In this document: positions 34,143 to 46,795 of the stretch, in pieces
Position numbering within the stretch: the first letter of the stretch is position 1
Layout: every line of letters starts with the position of its first letter
Assembly (NCBI GenBank): GCA_004352715.1
Contig: SCFE01000028.1
Coordinates: 739,202-803,201 of the forward strand
Source of the DNA: Hofstenia miamia
Taxonomy: Eukaryota > Xenacoelomorpha > Acoela
DNA length: 64,000 nt
Direction of reading: 5' to 3'
Notes under the pieces: generated by a model
Told to the model about the DNA's origin: nothing
The model's database searches: none
The model's input: the letters and a program-made list of their open reading frames with translations, nothing else
Made by a program: the position numbers and the translations under genes

Positions 34143-34914
34143 CAGTGCTACTCAAACTTTTTTATGCCATGTACCGGCAGAGCACCTTCGCTCACTTGGC
34201 GTACTGGTCAATTTGCGAAAAAAAGACAAAAGCAAAGTCATTATTACGTTGCTATTAACCTCCCAATCTACATGGCTGTTAATCAATATTGTATTACCGC
34301 AAAGTCTCCGTTGTTTTTGTTTACTGCAATGGCTTCTTTTGATGAGTGAATTGTTTTAATTAAATGCTAATGTATGCGTAAGAAATGTGTACATAATGAC
34401 ATGTTTATTTTTACAAAAGAAACTTTACGAATCATTATAAATAATTCTATCACAAGCTAATTTTAAATTTTACAGTTAAAATCTACGCATCTACATAAAG
34501 ATAAAACGAGTGCATTTAATTTCAAATAATATTCAGTGAATTTTAAATTTGCATTACTTGACCACTAGAGGGGTTATAAATCATTGAACTAAATTTCGTC
34601 ACATGTTAGGCTGATATGGGCGAACAGCTAACTCATTTTTTGAAATAATGGATAATAATTCCGATATAACCTTTCTTTGTTATGTAACTGGTAAGTTATT
34701 GTAGTAGCCAAACCAAACAGTCTATAGGCCCATCAAAGAGTCTGTAACTGGGAAAGCAGATTGAAAATTATCGTGCTTTAAAATTATTATATAGACTTTC
34801 TCATCAACATCAAACAAATTGCTCAATTTGCAATTTCTCCTAATTGACAACGCACCGGCAGCCAAGTGCTTTCGTACCGGCACTGGTACGCTTACTAGCG
34901 TTTGAGTAGCACTG
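34143..34914. mobile_element. hAT-type non-autonomous element
   Basis: Starts CAGTGCTACTCAAAC and ends with its exact 15-bp reverse complement GTTTGAGTAGCACTG; further imperfect inverted similarity follows inside (ACCGGCA against TGCCGGT). CTCTAGTA lies immediately outside both ends (34135-34142 and 34915-34922), a perfect 8-bp duplication. CAGTGCTACTCAAAC is the classic hAT terminal sequence type. No transposase inside. Confidence 0.95.
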
Positions 34915-35537
34915 CTCTAGTACATCCCCTTGCGAAGGTTTCATTGTAAAATGAAAATGGAGAAGAACTCACTAGTGCGTTCACTAGCAATGGTTTGTTA
35001 AGCGCTACATAGAGTATCTATGATCAAATGCATACATTTATCCAATCCGAATTCTGCTGATTCTTAAAACTGTTTAAAATAAGTATCCTGACAGATTTAC
35101 AACATTCTTCATAATCGAAGGTAATTTCGATGGCATTTTTGTCACTACTACTGTATGGTGCATCTAATTTAACAGGAAATTATCAATAAAAAATTTTACA
35201 TCCCACAAAATATCCATATCAGGGTCTGAATTTAATTTATAATTCTGAAGAAATCCTAAATGAAATCATAGAATTAATATTTTTACTTTTATTTATGAAG
35301 CACGAATTTATATGGGATTTTTCAATTTCTTACATATATATGCTCTTGAATTTCAAGATGATTTTTTTGCGAACATTACATATGAAAATGCTAGCGACAA
35401 TATATTTCTTTTGCAATGAATTTTTCGTTCGCAATTTAATCTTCCTTACCTTCAATGAAATTTCTCCACATAGATTCAATTGAAACACTACTACGTGTGT
35501 GCATAGTGTATTGACTATCTAGTTGAATTAACAAACA

Positions 35538-35720
35538 ATGTCGTCAGCAAATAGCGTGAAAGAAGTTAAGTGTGCCCTCGTTGGAAATCCTGGAGTAGGG
35601 AAAACTTCTATTTTCTACCGTTACATGACACAGACATTTGATCCAGATGGCATGAACACTCGTGGTATGGATAGTTGGTCAGACTTGTTCTTAGTAAACA
35701 AAGGCAACGACATCGTAAAG
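35538..35720 (+). CDS. GTPase exon 1
   Basis: Start in AACAATGTCG context; 61 codons ending NKGNDIVK; donor GTTAGTG at 35721, phase 0. Reading through would add only DKLIQ-type residues before a stop. Confidence 0.9.
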
Positions 35721-38700
35721 GTTAGTGACAAATTAATTCAGTAAGAACCTTTGCAAACAATAAATTATTGAAAATATAATGAAATTTCCAATTTTTTACC
35801 AACTTGAGAGCACATTATTAGAAAACGTCTGGAAGATTTTGAAATGCATAAATGTAAAGTGTGAATTAGATCCACCTAAGGCCGTTGGTTAAGAAATTAC
35901 AAGGGCGACAATCAATTATCAATCAATTACTAACCTGTTACGTCAATTATCAATCACCAATCAATTATCTTGACGTATATTGATAGCGCAAAACATTTTT
36001 CTAATCCTTCAAGGAAACATTGAAAAACAGAACTTATTTATAACAACTGCGAAAAAATAGCTGACTCCCTTTGTCTTTTTATGTTTCCCGAATCAGACCA
36101 ATGGCACTTACTAGAAAATGTTTTGGAAGTTGAATTGTTGCCAGCAATTTTGACAGCTGATAATTGATAAATCGAATGGAATTTGTTAGCTGAATCCATC
36201 AATTTATCAATTAACAACATTTTATTGATTCGTAGAAACAAAAGCATGTAAAAAATCAACAAAAAATATATATTCAAAACAAAATATAAAATCTTGAAGT
36301 TCTTTCACCACGGATTGTGAAAATTAATCTCAAATACAACGACTAAACATATAGACTTTAAGAATGTTCAGTTTGACTTTCTAATGATTAAATTATACCT
36401 CCATAATATAATTAAGCACAAGAATTGTATGCATTATTTAATTATTAAGTAAACATATTTGCTCTTCTTTTTTCCAAACCACATAATCTTTAATTTGAAT
36501 ATTAGTACCTTATTGTCAGGGCTGTAGTCGAGGGCATACGGTATCCGTCGAATATCAGGGTGGGTAAACTGCTCTTATCTCTGGAGCGCAGAGAGTTCTT
36601 AAACCTTGGCGGAACTCAAAGATGAAAATCAAATGAAAATATTTTTAACCCTATTTTCCGATTTGTCAACATTTTAGAACAATTTCATCCAAACCTGTTA
36701 GGAAATATTGAAAGCCCTATGATGTTGGGCCGGTGATGAAGATTTCGTGTTAAAACTTATAGAAGTACATACAAATAAGAAATTTTTCAATGAGAAACTA
36801 ATTTTTGAAAATATTTAAGTTCTTTTCATACCTAATTTTCAGATAGTGAGACAGTCTAATGTCCATGGGAACAAAAATTGTGTGAGTCCCGTTCAGGTGG
36901 TTGGTGCACCTGAGCAATAAGGCTAGGTCACGAATTTAAGTGGAAAAAGAAAGAGGAGACAATTCATCTTTAGTTTCTGAGTTATAAGTGCTTAAGCATA
37001 ATTTGGAGAAACCTTCACAGATATTGAAAAAAATACAGCATAATTAGAGTTAAGGGCGGTTACAGATTTATAAACGCACAATAGATTCATAGAAATTATT
37101 GTCAAATATTCTTGATTTAAGTTATTTTATGTATTTTTTTATGTCTAGGGTTTATATTTTTTGGTTATTTGCTCCTATAGTTGAAATTCATACAGAACTC
37201 CGTTTATTTAGAACATCTTGTTATTGCTTACAGATTCTCAAGAATGGAAATTTCCTTGTAAAATCTGCACTAATTAAAAAAAAATTCTAAATAAAACTGT
37301 TTATTTAGAATTATCTTTAAATTTAACATACAAAAACATCTTTCACTGAATAACAGTATGCTAGTTGCCATACAACTGGAACTGTACGTACAACGGAAAC
37401 AGCATCTGCATTGAAGTTTGCCCACCTCTGCCTTATGTCTTCCACCCAAGATAATTAATTAGTGCATACTTACAGAAAAAGACATCGGCCGTGTGATAAT
37501 GTCTGTCTCGAATTGGCAGTTAGCATTTCCTGCTATAAATCTTAGGACCCCTTCTCATTGTTATGAGATTAATCCAGGATTGCTTTATCATATGCCTAAG
37601 CTTCAGTTAAAAGCATTTTGTCTTAAAGTTAGTTATTACTTAATATCTTGTCATACCAAGCGTGTAGGCAGAATTTTAATCTTGGGAGTGCAAAACAAAT
37701 ATTAAGGGGTGCAAGTTTAAATTTGGTGTTGATAACGGTTTTGAAAAGCAATTTCGTATTTAACAGTAGTCATTAATTGGCAAACCTGAAGCGTCTGTGA
37801 TATATAAATACTTAGGTAATTAAACAATAAATTGTAAATTGAAAAATAAAAGAGCTTAGTTATATAAAAAGCTGTAACAAAAATACAAATAAAAATTAAT
37901 AAATCATTATCATGAACAGTTTTCTAGCAAACGTTGACTCAGTTTTTTCATGAATTTTGCCCAAATTGAATTGTATTTGTCTTTAGTAATATCTTTTTCA
38001 AATGATAATAGTGACATATTGTTCAGTCTTTCTGTAGCTATAGTTGACCTGGCTTTATTTCTTACTGCATTAACTGTCAAGAAAAGCCAATCGTCACAGA
38101 AGTGAGAGGGGACATTACTACCAGCTTATAGACTTTATACAAATTTTAAAAAACTTCTATGTTAAAAAGCCCCATCATTTCAAGGATATCTTCACAATCT
38201 GCGGATAAATTACGTAAAACACATTTTTGGAAAAGCTGAAATTCACAAACATCTATTTCAATGATATATTTTTCAGCTACCTTAGTAAATCACATTCAGA
38301 CAGTGGCGCGTTTAGGAGGGGTTGCAGGGGGGCAACCGCCCCTCCCCCTTTGGGGCCAACTGCGAACACTTATTAAGAATGTTCTTTTTTCCTCAACATT
38401 GACAATAGTTCACTTTAATTCAAAATGTTATCAATCGATTTGCTGCTAAAAATAGACGATTGCAATTTGTGTAATCTTACTTTTGTTCAAAAAACTTTTT
38501 TCTACATTTTTTTTTCTGTAAAAATGAGTGTCAGCCCCCCCCGTACTAAAAATCCTAAACGCGCCTCGGCAGTCACATACCAATGATTCCAGGTTGGGAT
38601 TCAATTGTTTCAATAGTTTCATAAAATTATATTGGCCATCGCTGAAATGAGCATCAAGCTCACCAATACAAGTGTCAAGAACTTCAAAATATATCTGTTT

Positions 38701-41700
38701 CCTATCTAGGGATCCACGTTAAAATAAAAATCGTAACAAAATCTGAATGGCGATTTCAGGTAACCAGAGTTCGTCGTTTAGTTCTTCTGGATAATTGGTC
38801 GACAATATTGTATTGAATGTAATCAACAAAATTTCTTTATTTTCTCAAAATGTGATTGAGATCTAAATTCAGCAAGTTGTTCTTTCAAATTGTTTAGCAA
38901 ATTTATTATTTGTGAAATTGAATGTGCAGACTCCTCCAATCCTTTGCTAGCAAATGAAGCTGCCTTAAAAATGTGATTTAAGGAAACTAAGATAAACACG
39001 AAATCTTTATTATTTCTTTGATCTAAAATTTCAAATGCTTCTTTACTAATCTGAGCATCGCGAGAGTTGTGCAGAATACATAGTGCGTCTAATATTAATG
39101 TTAAAAGAATAAAAAAGAAGCACATGTTTCTGATCTGGTCTGAGTGACTCTTGAATCGCTGAAAATATAGCATGTCTTACAGTCCCATTATAAAAAATTT
39201 AACAATGAACATCATAAGATCAAAGAACACTTTTATATCATTGCTTGAAAGTGATACGGCAACTAACACTAGAATAAGCCTGTGTGAAAGTAAGTTGTTG
39301 TCATAGAGTTCAAGTCGACCCCAAGACATCATTAGTGTGATAAACATTAAGAAAAAATTCGTCGTTAATCTCATCCTACTTCTTAAGAATATACTTGTTT
39401 ACTGAAATGAATAGAGTTATGAACGCAGAAAACTATTAAAAATGTTTTTAATCATATTCTATAAAACTAACTACATAAATTCATTTTTATCATTGCCATT
39501 AGGATATCAAGGGTAGTGTTATCCTTGCATGACATTTACAATGCTATTCCTTTAAAAATAATGCAACGCAATATCTGATATCATTAAAAAGTGCTAATAA
39601 GAAAAGGTTTCTGCAGTGCAATAATGTGTAATTTATGTTAATAAGAAGAATGCAAGATTTGCAATGTTTAGGGGTGAAAGATTTGCGTTTTGAGGGTGCA
39701 TGCACCCCTCTGTGTCATAAAACGACTATTGGTTACTACCTCAAACGAAATTTCTAAGCCTATTCTGAATTCTATTGAAAGAACATGAACTATAGTGATC
39801 CAGCGATAGCAATTCACTTACATAGATCAATACTCCATTTTCTCAATTTGATAACAATGATATCCTTCCGTTTGTTCTTAATTAAATTTTTTTACGCAGT
39901 CTATTTGGGTTATATTATTTCGTTAAGTGGATAGTTTCTGATTCTAAATTCCTGGCGATGGGGTACATTTCCAGTACTAAAGTTGATTTTTCGTTTTTTC
40001 CGACCAACTCTTGTTTTAGAATGATTGGTTACAATCGATATCATTATTAAAATCCTCCAAGTTACCATACCATAAGTACTTGTGCAACTACCTGAAAGAC
40101 AAAACAATAAAATGCAGCTGATTTACTTCAAGATTCTTTCATACAAGAAAATACTTGATTTCAAAACACATTACTCAAATGTGTATATTTTAATTATGTA
40201 GTTTATTCTCATTTTAGACATGCATTAATTTAAATTTTTATTTTAAGATTAATTTCCGCTTCAAATATAGTAATAAGAAACTTGGTATAAATCAAACAGA
40301 ATTTCTCATTTAGTCAATAAGGCTGATAACAGACGCGCTCTAAAGTAGTTTTCACTGGTTTCAAGTTAAAATTTTGTTTTCATTAATGCAGTAGTTATAT
40401 GAAATATATGAATTCATCCATTGCTTACATAAACATAATTTAGTTAACCATTTTTGATACTGCAGATATGGAAAAAATGCGATCGCTTCCAGAATCCTAC
40501 TTCAGGAACGTCAATGGGTTTTTAATGGTATATTCAGTAAATGATATGAATTCCTTGAATTCTCTTACAGATTGGTTGAGGCAAGTTTATAATCATAATA
40601 AAAATGGTTAGTTATTATATGATAACTCATAACATGATAATATCATGTATCAATTTTCTACTCTTAGATTTTTTCAGTACATAGGCCTTATAAATATTTG
40701 TGAAACAACAAATGTACTTAAAGAAACAGTGTCTAGAATTTAGACTGTGTGTAGATTTATAACTGAAATTTAAATATACAGGAGTGCTGAAGCCAAAATC
40801 TTTTTGAACCACAATTTTAATGGCGAATACCAATGTACATTGAACACCGTAAGTGGTGGAATCGACAGAATACCAATTTCAGACGATCTTAGATGCTTTC
40901 AAAATGTAGGCAATTTTTATTGAAAAGAACGTGTGGAATTTCGTTTTCAGAAAAGTGATTTAACAGCACAAACCTTAAAGAACAAAAACCTACAATTACT
41001 TGTATATAAAATCAATTTATATTTTAAAAATTACGCAATTCAATATCTTGCATCTACAAAAATACTACATAACTTTTTAAGGAAACGTACAAATATTAAA
41101 ATGCTTAAACAGCAAGTGAGTATGTAGTTTTATAAATAATGTAATGGTTGAAATATCATTATATATATTTATTAAAAATGATTTTGATTTTTACTTAAAG
41201 ATTTGACTTGATAGATTTTTGCAGATCTTCAAATAATTTGTAATTTTCTGAATATATATATATGAAACTAGGATTTTAGTTATATTTATTTATGTACTCT
41301 CAAATGACAATTAACAATTTTTTTCTATTGATGAATTCGCAATACAGTCGGTAAGGCAAACATTAAGAACAAGCAATTCATTAAGAATATAAATTATCAA
41401 GGCTGTTATATTATACAGCTTTTTTCAATTATTCAAAAAAAATTATATTGTTTTTTTTTCAGATTATAACTGAATTGAAGTACCCACATAAAGCAAGTGC
41501 TATGCAGACTTCCAAATTGAATTAAATCAAGATAAATCAAGATAAAATACAGTGGATTGAATCATCATTGGTTGAATTCAAGTAAAATAAAAGACGTTTT
41601 TCATTTAGTGATAGCTTCTTGATTTTTGTGAAGGTACTTGACTTTAGCAATCAACGTTGCTGCTTCTCCTTTGCGTAAGGTGCAGCCGAAGGTGTGTAGG

Positions 41701-42976
41701 CCATTGTCTGCTGTTAGAATGTTTTTCATACTGACCATATTGACAGTTTTGTCGGAAGCAACCGCTGCAACTTTAAATATTCAATTTGTTCTTCTACCAG
41801 TGGGACAAGATACTGAGATTTACGTTGCTCGCTCAATGTGCCAATAGTTTTGACCAGACCTTCACTGCAAATGAAAGACCACCCGTCTATCATCAATGCA
41901 GTATGATGTGCACGAATCTTAGAAGCAATCTTCAGTTTTCAGTGTTATATAATTCACCCAGAAGATGCATTCGACTGCCGCGTCGAATAAGTTCATTGGT
42001 GCTCGGTCGTAAACCTTGAATCATTTTCCTGAATTTTTATTCTAAACTAAATGAAACGCCAATTTTGCAACAAAAACTTAAACATTTAGACCAATCATTT
42101 TAAATATCATAAAATTTATCTAGGCCGCATTTAAACCTGTGAATTATATCTTGTAACTTGCAAATGTAGTTTGTGTTGCATGGCCTTGCTTGACGAAACA
42201 TATGGTAGTTGTGATTGCTTCTTAATTTTGACAAGGGCCAATGATATCCTTCGAGGAACCAGCAGATTAATGGTAGATGAGCGAATGTGATTCATGAATA
42301 CAGGTGCACTGTCATTCGTGCTACTAGTCTAAGCCTTTGATCCTTGAATTTTGTTCATTTGGCCTGAAGAGCACCGTTCGGTAAGATTACTTTTTCGAAC
42401 ATTCTCCTCACATCGTCTTTTGTACGAGGCATTTTATTCTCTGAAAAATCGAATACATTTTAGGAAACACACGATAGATTGATATTTAAGAATTTTAAAG
42501 AATTGATTAAGACGAAGCATACGTACAATTCATTTATAAATGATTGATGAGGTTGTGCCAAGTACATCTAAAAAAACAAGAAACAGTTTTTTCTGTTGTT
42601 TTCAACATGGTTTTTTGTGTTGTTTTAAATACTTTGTTTTTAACATAACAGCATTTATTATATAGGTGTCATGATGTAAATACTTCTACATATTGGGAGC
42701 TTCGTAGCATAAAAATATAATTTAGCACTCCTGTTCTTGGTTGGAAACAAAGCAGATAAAGTTTCAAAAGTCTCGTTAGAGGAATCGCAAGACTTTGCCT
42801 TAGTTCACGAATTTTTAGCGGAATATAGAATTTCAGCAAAGACTGGAGAGTCATTTAGTCTCCTAATGAAGGAAGTCTGCCAGGCAATATCGAAAGAATT
42901 TCTTGGTTTAGACAGTCTATCAATGAAAGTTGATTCTAAGAATAAAGAAACTTCAGCATGCTGTCTCAAAAATTAA
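35538..42976 (+). CDS. Atypical Rab-like small GTPase, three exons
   Basis: CDS join(35538-35720, 40444-40606, 42726-42976), 198 residues, normal Rab length. P-loop GNPGVGKTS (16-24); switch I with NTRGMD (Thr41 retained); switch II DTADMEK (66-72); NKAD (123-126); SAK (152-154); C-terminal CCLKN, a Rab-style double-cysteine prenylation site. All three introns' boundaries are GT-AG and the phases join exactly (0, then 1). Canonical Rabs have DTAGQE: here the invariant Gly is Asp and the catalytic Gln is Met, so GTP hydrolysis and the GTP-dependent switch should be impaired. Its role is presumably membrane traffic through regulators or effectors that read the nucleotide-bound shape; that is inference. 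Intron 1 (4.7 kb) and intron 2 (2.1 kb) carry hAT relics. Confidence 0.9.
36590..37060. repeat. Dispersed repeat family, copy B
   Basis: Aligns with 590-1085 (CATACCTAATTTTCAG, GACAGTCTAATG, AAAGAGGAGACAA blocks). Sits in GTPase intron 1, sense orientation relative to copy A. Confidence 0.55.
37907..39374 (-). pseudogene. hAT-family transposase relic (C-terminal part)
   Basis: In GTPase intron 1, antisense. From high to low coordinates: SSNDIKVFFDLMMF; then open frame 39173-38823 with LDQRNNKDFVFILVSLNHIF and SISQIINLLNNLKEQLAEF, the helical insertion region of DUF4371/ZMYM-like hAT proteins; ELDAHFSDGQYNFMKLLKQL near 38650; and the C-terminal dimerisation region VRNKARSTIATERLNN with LLSFEKDITKDKYN near 38050-37930, ending at a TGA near 37915. 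Stops and frameshifts separate the parts and a MITE-like insertion lies at 38298-38572. A dead transposon copy. Confidence 0.75.
38298..38572. mobile_element. Probable small DNA transposon (MITE) inside the hAT relic
   Basis: Inverted ends GGCGCGTTTAGGA / TCCTAAACGCGCC, with TCACATTC and TCACATAC (7 of 8) just outside. GC-rich ends with C-runs against an AT-rich middle. Exact termini uncertain by a few bases. Confidence 0.6.
40444..40606 (+). CDS. GTPase exon 2
   Basis: Acceptor AATTTAG at 40443. Encodes LTIFDTADMEKMRSLPESYF, then FLMVYSVNDMNSLNSLTDWL; 54 codons plus one base, donor GTTAGTT. This exon holds switch II and the helix 2-strand 5 region. Confidence 0.9.
40782..41525 (+). CDS. Possible exons of an unidentified nested gene
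   Basis: Three putative exons in GTPase intron 2, same strand. 40782-40848 (acceptor ATATACAG, donor GTAAGT) encodes SAEAKIFLNHNFNGEYQCTL, whose GEYQC recalls the F strand of an Ig domain. 40951-41115 (acceptor TTTTCAG, donor GTGAGT) gives 55 open codons beginning KSDLTAQTLKNKN. 41463-41525 (acceptor after a T-run) ends ASAMQTSKLN, TAA. All junctions are phase 0, and AATAAA follows at 41586-41591. The first exon needs a phase-2 partner that I cannot find, and it does not join in frame to the GTPase. Codon content is AT-rich and may be coincidental. Confidence 0.3.
41600..42432 (-). pseudogene. hAT-family transposase relic (N-terminal part)
   Basis: Antisense in GTPase intron 2. Starts MPRTKDDVRRMFEKV at 42432 (zinc-finger/BED-like N-terminus), then stops; further on MMIDGWSFICSEGL (the hAT TDGWSS motif) near 41900 and VASDKTVNMVSMKNIL, GLHTFGCTLRKGE near 41750-41660 (the DNAxNM...HxxGCxAH region). 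Frameshifts between segments. Order and strand match the C-terminal relic in intron 1, but GTPase exon 2 lies between them, so two separate insertions are likelier. Confidence 0.7.
42726..42976 (+). CDS. GTPase exon 3
   Basis: Acceptor ATTTAG at 42725; first two bases complete an Ala codon with exon 2. Encodes LLFLVGNKADKV, ISAKTGES and ends SACCLKN, TAA. Confidence 0.9.
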
Positions 42977-43052
42977 GGACAAAACGTTTTAAAAAAATTA
43001 AGTGTTGAAAAATGAGATTTTCTTTAGTGTTGATGAATTCTTTTAGAAAGTA

Positions 43053-43058
43053 AATAAA
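43053..43058 (+). terminator. Poly(A) signal of GTPase gene
   Basis: AATAAA 77 bases after the stop codon. Confidence 0.55.
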
Positions 43059-43469
43059 AAATACAAACAATATAACTTTATTATTGAAAATATTTCCTTG
43101 GAAAGCATTGGCTCTTAGTGGAAGTGTGCAACAATTTTTAATCTTTTAGTTGAAATAATTCATTTAACTTGAGTTGCTAAAATATTTTCTGTAATGGTTT
43201 TTTGCACTTGTAATAAATTTACAGGTTGGTGCTTGTTACCAACAATAATCTACTAAGAACAGATATATTCATTCTTAAGACCGCCAATGCAAAGTGCGTG
43301 CAAAAACTTTATAATCAGAACAATATTCAATTTAAAAATATTGAACAATCAAATCACGTAATCATTTTAAAATAATCTGGCATTTTGACATATTTATTGA
43401 TTTTTATACGATGAAGTTGCAGTTAATAGAGTTGTATCTTTTGATTAAATAGTTTACTAATTATGAATA

Positions 43470-43551
43470 ATGATTTTTATGATTATGAATAATGATTTTC
43501 ATGATTATAAATAATGATTTTCATGATTATGAATATTGATTTTCATGAATG
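43470..43551. repeat. 22-bp tandem repeat, about 3.7 copies
   Basis: Unit ATGATTTTCATGATTATGAATA with one to two differences per copy. Confidence 0.9.
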
Positions 43552-44374
43552 TTTATATTATACAGAATATTTCTCTATATGATAAGACGTGGCAGACGTG
43601 GAACGTGGCCAGTCGAAAATCAGTGGGAGGACGGTGGCAGACTAGCCAAGCTTTAGCATTACATTGGATATGCAAAGAGCAAAAACGAGCCTTTATTAAG
43701 CCAAACAAATTTATATTTCTGCTTTTTACTTTGGTTATGCAGTTCACAACTTCCTATTATAGGAAGCCGTGATGCAAATTTTTCTTATTTTTTAATTCAA
43801 TATATTTATTATAATCTTCTTATTATAAAATTTTTATCAAATAGTAGGAAGAGATATGTGAAAAATTCTGAGGGCTCAATAATTTAAAAAAATATATCGT
43901 GCTGAAGCGAGGGTCATCGAATGGTTCTATGTGATGAGCCGAACCGAGCCAAAAATACTCAAAAGTCAAACGAGCCGAGCCAAGCTTAAAAATTTCTCAA
44001 AGCCTTTTAGGAAACATTTAAATTCGGGATTTGGCCACGTCTATTAGTGGGTGTGCTTCCCCATGACAATGAAAATTTTTCTGTAGTAGAGCGGCCAAGT
44101 TTCATTCAGTTGCGCCCTACGCAAAATCCGAGGTCGTGGTGCTCAAGCATAGGCATGGAAAGGATGACAATTTAAATGTGTTGTTGAGGATGATAGCTAT
44201 TAATATTAGGTAATGTGTTTTTTAAGAGCCATCACAAATTGTAGACAACGTTTGGGTTAATTAGGGTTAGACATTCTTTTGTAGCACTTCTCAAACATTT
44301 TTTCATGTAATTTATGTTGTCAAGGCTTTTTATTCGTGAAAACTTCAACATATGGAAATCATTTTTCAGCAAGA

Positions 44375-44620
44375 GATTGCAGATTTTCATAGACCCGCGT
44401 AAGTGTCATCAGATCCTTAAGATATCGAGGAGGAGTACATGAAAATATTAATTATTGTCAATGGAAAATACGATTTTTTTTCAAAAACTTTCAAATTCTT
44501 CCCACGCCTAATGTTCGGATAATAAAGCAGTCTGAACGATATTGTTTTCTGCGAACAGATAAGTCAAGTTTCATTCCGGCGTTCTTGAGCCACGTCGGAT
44601 TGTGTAGCACTGATTTAATA
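44375..44620. repeat. Dispersed repeat family, copy C
   Basis: Shares TTTCAAATTCTTCCCACGCCTAATGTT-like sequence (by eye) and a following GTCTGAACG block with copies A (590-1085) and B (36590-37060). Confidence 0.45.
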
Positions 44621-45289
44621 TATATATTATTAATGAATTATGTGTGCTTAAAATTTTTTATAGAAACCATCACAAATTATACAAAATGTAAGGTTCAACC
44701 AATTTTGATTTAATTTCCTTAGCCAATCTCTTAAAAACAGTAAAATCTCTCCCATGTGTTCAATGGGTATTTGTTTCACTTGTTTGCGCATTAAATTTGG
44801 ACCACTTCCCTAAACAACTTGCCAAATTGTTTTCTAAAATTCTGATTTTTTAACCAAATATTAAGGAAGGTGTGTCAGAATATTTTTTAGCGGTACATTA
44901 CAATTTAAGATTCTGTCAACTATCAACTCGCCGTTAATCAGAAGACAGCGATCTTGAACAGTGCTTTCTTGCAATTGTTTTACTTATTACTTTAGAAAAA
45001 TATATTTTTCTGAATTATATAATAATAAGAATCTAATTTGCATGTACAAAAATATAGTAATTGGTTATATTCATGTTTCCTAATCAAATTAGTATAAGTT
45101 AAAAGTGGTTAGTATACATTAGCTAAAACTTGAAGCCAATTTTGAGGTTAATCTTTAATAAACTAATGTCGATTTGATAGAATTGAACTTTGAAAAATTA
45201 TTTTTGATAATCTTAGTAATCATTCATCTAAGTTAATCACTATGGACACAATTTAGCCTACAATACAGATTAATATTTAAAAATGATTT

Positions 45290-45425
45290 ATTCATTGTAC
45301 GTTTAATTTAAGTGCACAGTTCCTTGAATATATTTCTTCTCTTTGTTATCAATAGGAAGGGCCCATGACCCTCCTGGGCACGCCACTGGATGTGACTAAT
45401 GATAATTTTAAATATGCTACGAAAA
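45290..45425. repeat. Copy of the 48.28-48.39 kb repeat
   Basis: AGTTCCTTGAATATATTT and GGCACGCCACTGGATGTGAC match 48283-48375 closely, so both derive from the same LINE 3' region or an element inserted in it. Confidence 0.65.
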
Positions 45426-46795
45426 TACTTTAATTCTATATAGTGTATTTAATGTTTAGTATTACATATTTTTACAAAAATTTTAAAACCATTTAATTGT
45501 GAATTAGCAATCCTGATTTGTCTAACTTTGTACATCATTCCAATAATTAATTTCTTAAGCAAAAGTCGACTTGGAGCAGGGTGTTTGTCCACTCTTAGTA
45601 AATTGTTGCTGGGAATTAGTACCAGCCAATTACAAATGCAAGGTAAAATGTTACATGAATTGACAAAAAAATCATTAAAATCGGACAAAAATTTTCGCAC
45701 TGTAACACAATAGAAATACTATACAGGTCACTAAAATAATACACTAAATTAGCATATGCTATCAAAAGCTGACCTTAACCTAGTTACAGCTAACAGTAAT
45801 CAACCAAGCAAAACCGAAATTACCAATATATAGAATTGCTACGCCCTATTTTACAACCTGGAAGGGGTTTCCTTTCCTCCCAATTTCACTTTTGATTATT
45901 ACCCAAAATGTGTCGAGCTTTTTTAATGCCACTTGTTGAATTTTCTTAATAAAAATTTTCTAAATATCTGCTCATTCTATGTATTGTATTGCTTTCCAAC
46001 CGGGGCATAGTCATCCAAATTTTGAAAAAACTTACCATTTTTATTAGTGTTAAAAAGGAAATAAAGTAAGCACGAAAATAATATTTGATAAGTTAGGAAT
46101 ATATTTTATTTAATTCCAACATTTCCTACTGCTAAAGTCAGTATTTAATTTCCTTCAAGAAAATTTTTAGATTTGTTGACGGCCTAAATAAATGATGAAT
46201 TACATTTCGGAAAGTTCTACGTTGATAGTGTTATATGTAAAATATTTGTGCAAAGCTTTATTTAAAATTATAATCAAATTTAGAACTAGATGGAAATAGA
46301 GACATTCCCTCAAGCCTGAGGAGCCTAAACAGAACCTAGGTCAAATAAGGTAAACACGTAAAGCTAATTTTTCCATATATATTTATATCATATCCGCAAA
46401 AGGCCATTAAAGTCAACGCTTGCAATAAGATTTAGATAAACTAGCACATTTAATAAGTATATTAAGTTGTATTAACGAATAACTTCAGTTATATAACCAC
46501 GTTTGTACATTTAACATTTAATTGGTTGGTCCAAATGTGATTATTGCAGTTTCCATCTCAGAGTGGGAAATGGGTGCGAAATGTTGCGCGGCGGCGGAGG
46601 AATACAAAAAGGGAATAAAAATGCGGGTTAGTTGAAAGTGTACTTTCTAGACTTGTTAGTTCTTTTGTTATGGGTATAAATATCTAAACTTTGTATTCGT
46701 CAAGACAAATTAATATTTTTTCGTTTATTAGTGTTTTACTGGATAAATGTTACTAATATTTTTGCATTAGGATTATTTTCGAAAAGCAGTGAACT

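Larger units (their letters stand above)
43059..46795. other. No gene recognised; repeats
   Basis: Holds the 22-bp tandem array at 43470-43551, a dispersed repeat copy at 44375-44620 and a LINE-tail-related copy at 45290-45425. A GC-rich splice-flanked stretch near 46551-46634 (acceptor TTGCAG, donor GTTAGT) could be an exon but has no recognisable product. Confidence 0.45.

Noticed and set aside
34098-34349. 83-codon + frame at the left end of the hAT-type element
   Set aside because: It runs across the element's terminal inverted repeat and target site, so it is not an ancestral gene.
40782-40810. Alternative last exon of the GTPase giving a short tail after exon 2
   Set aside because: In the phase left by exon 2 it stops after eight codons, and exon 3 completes a normal GTPase.
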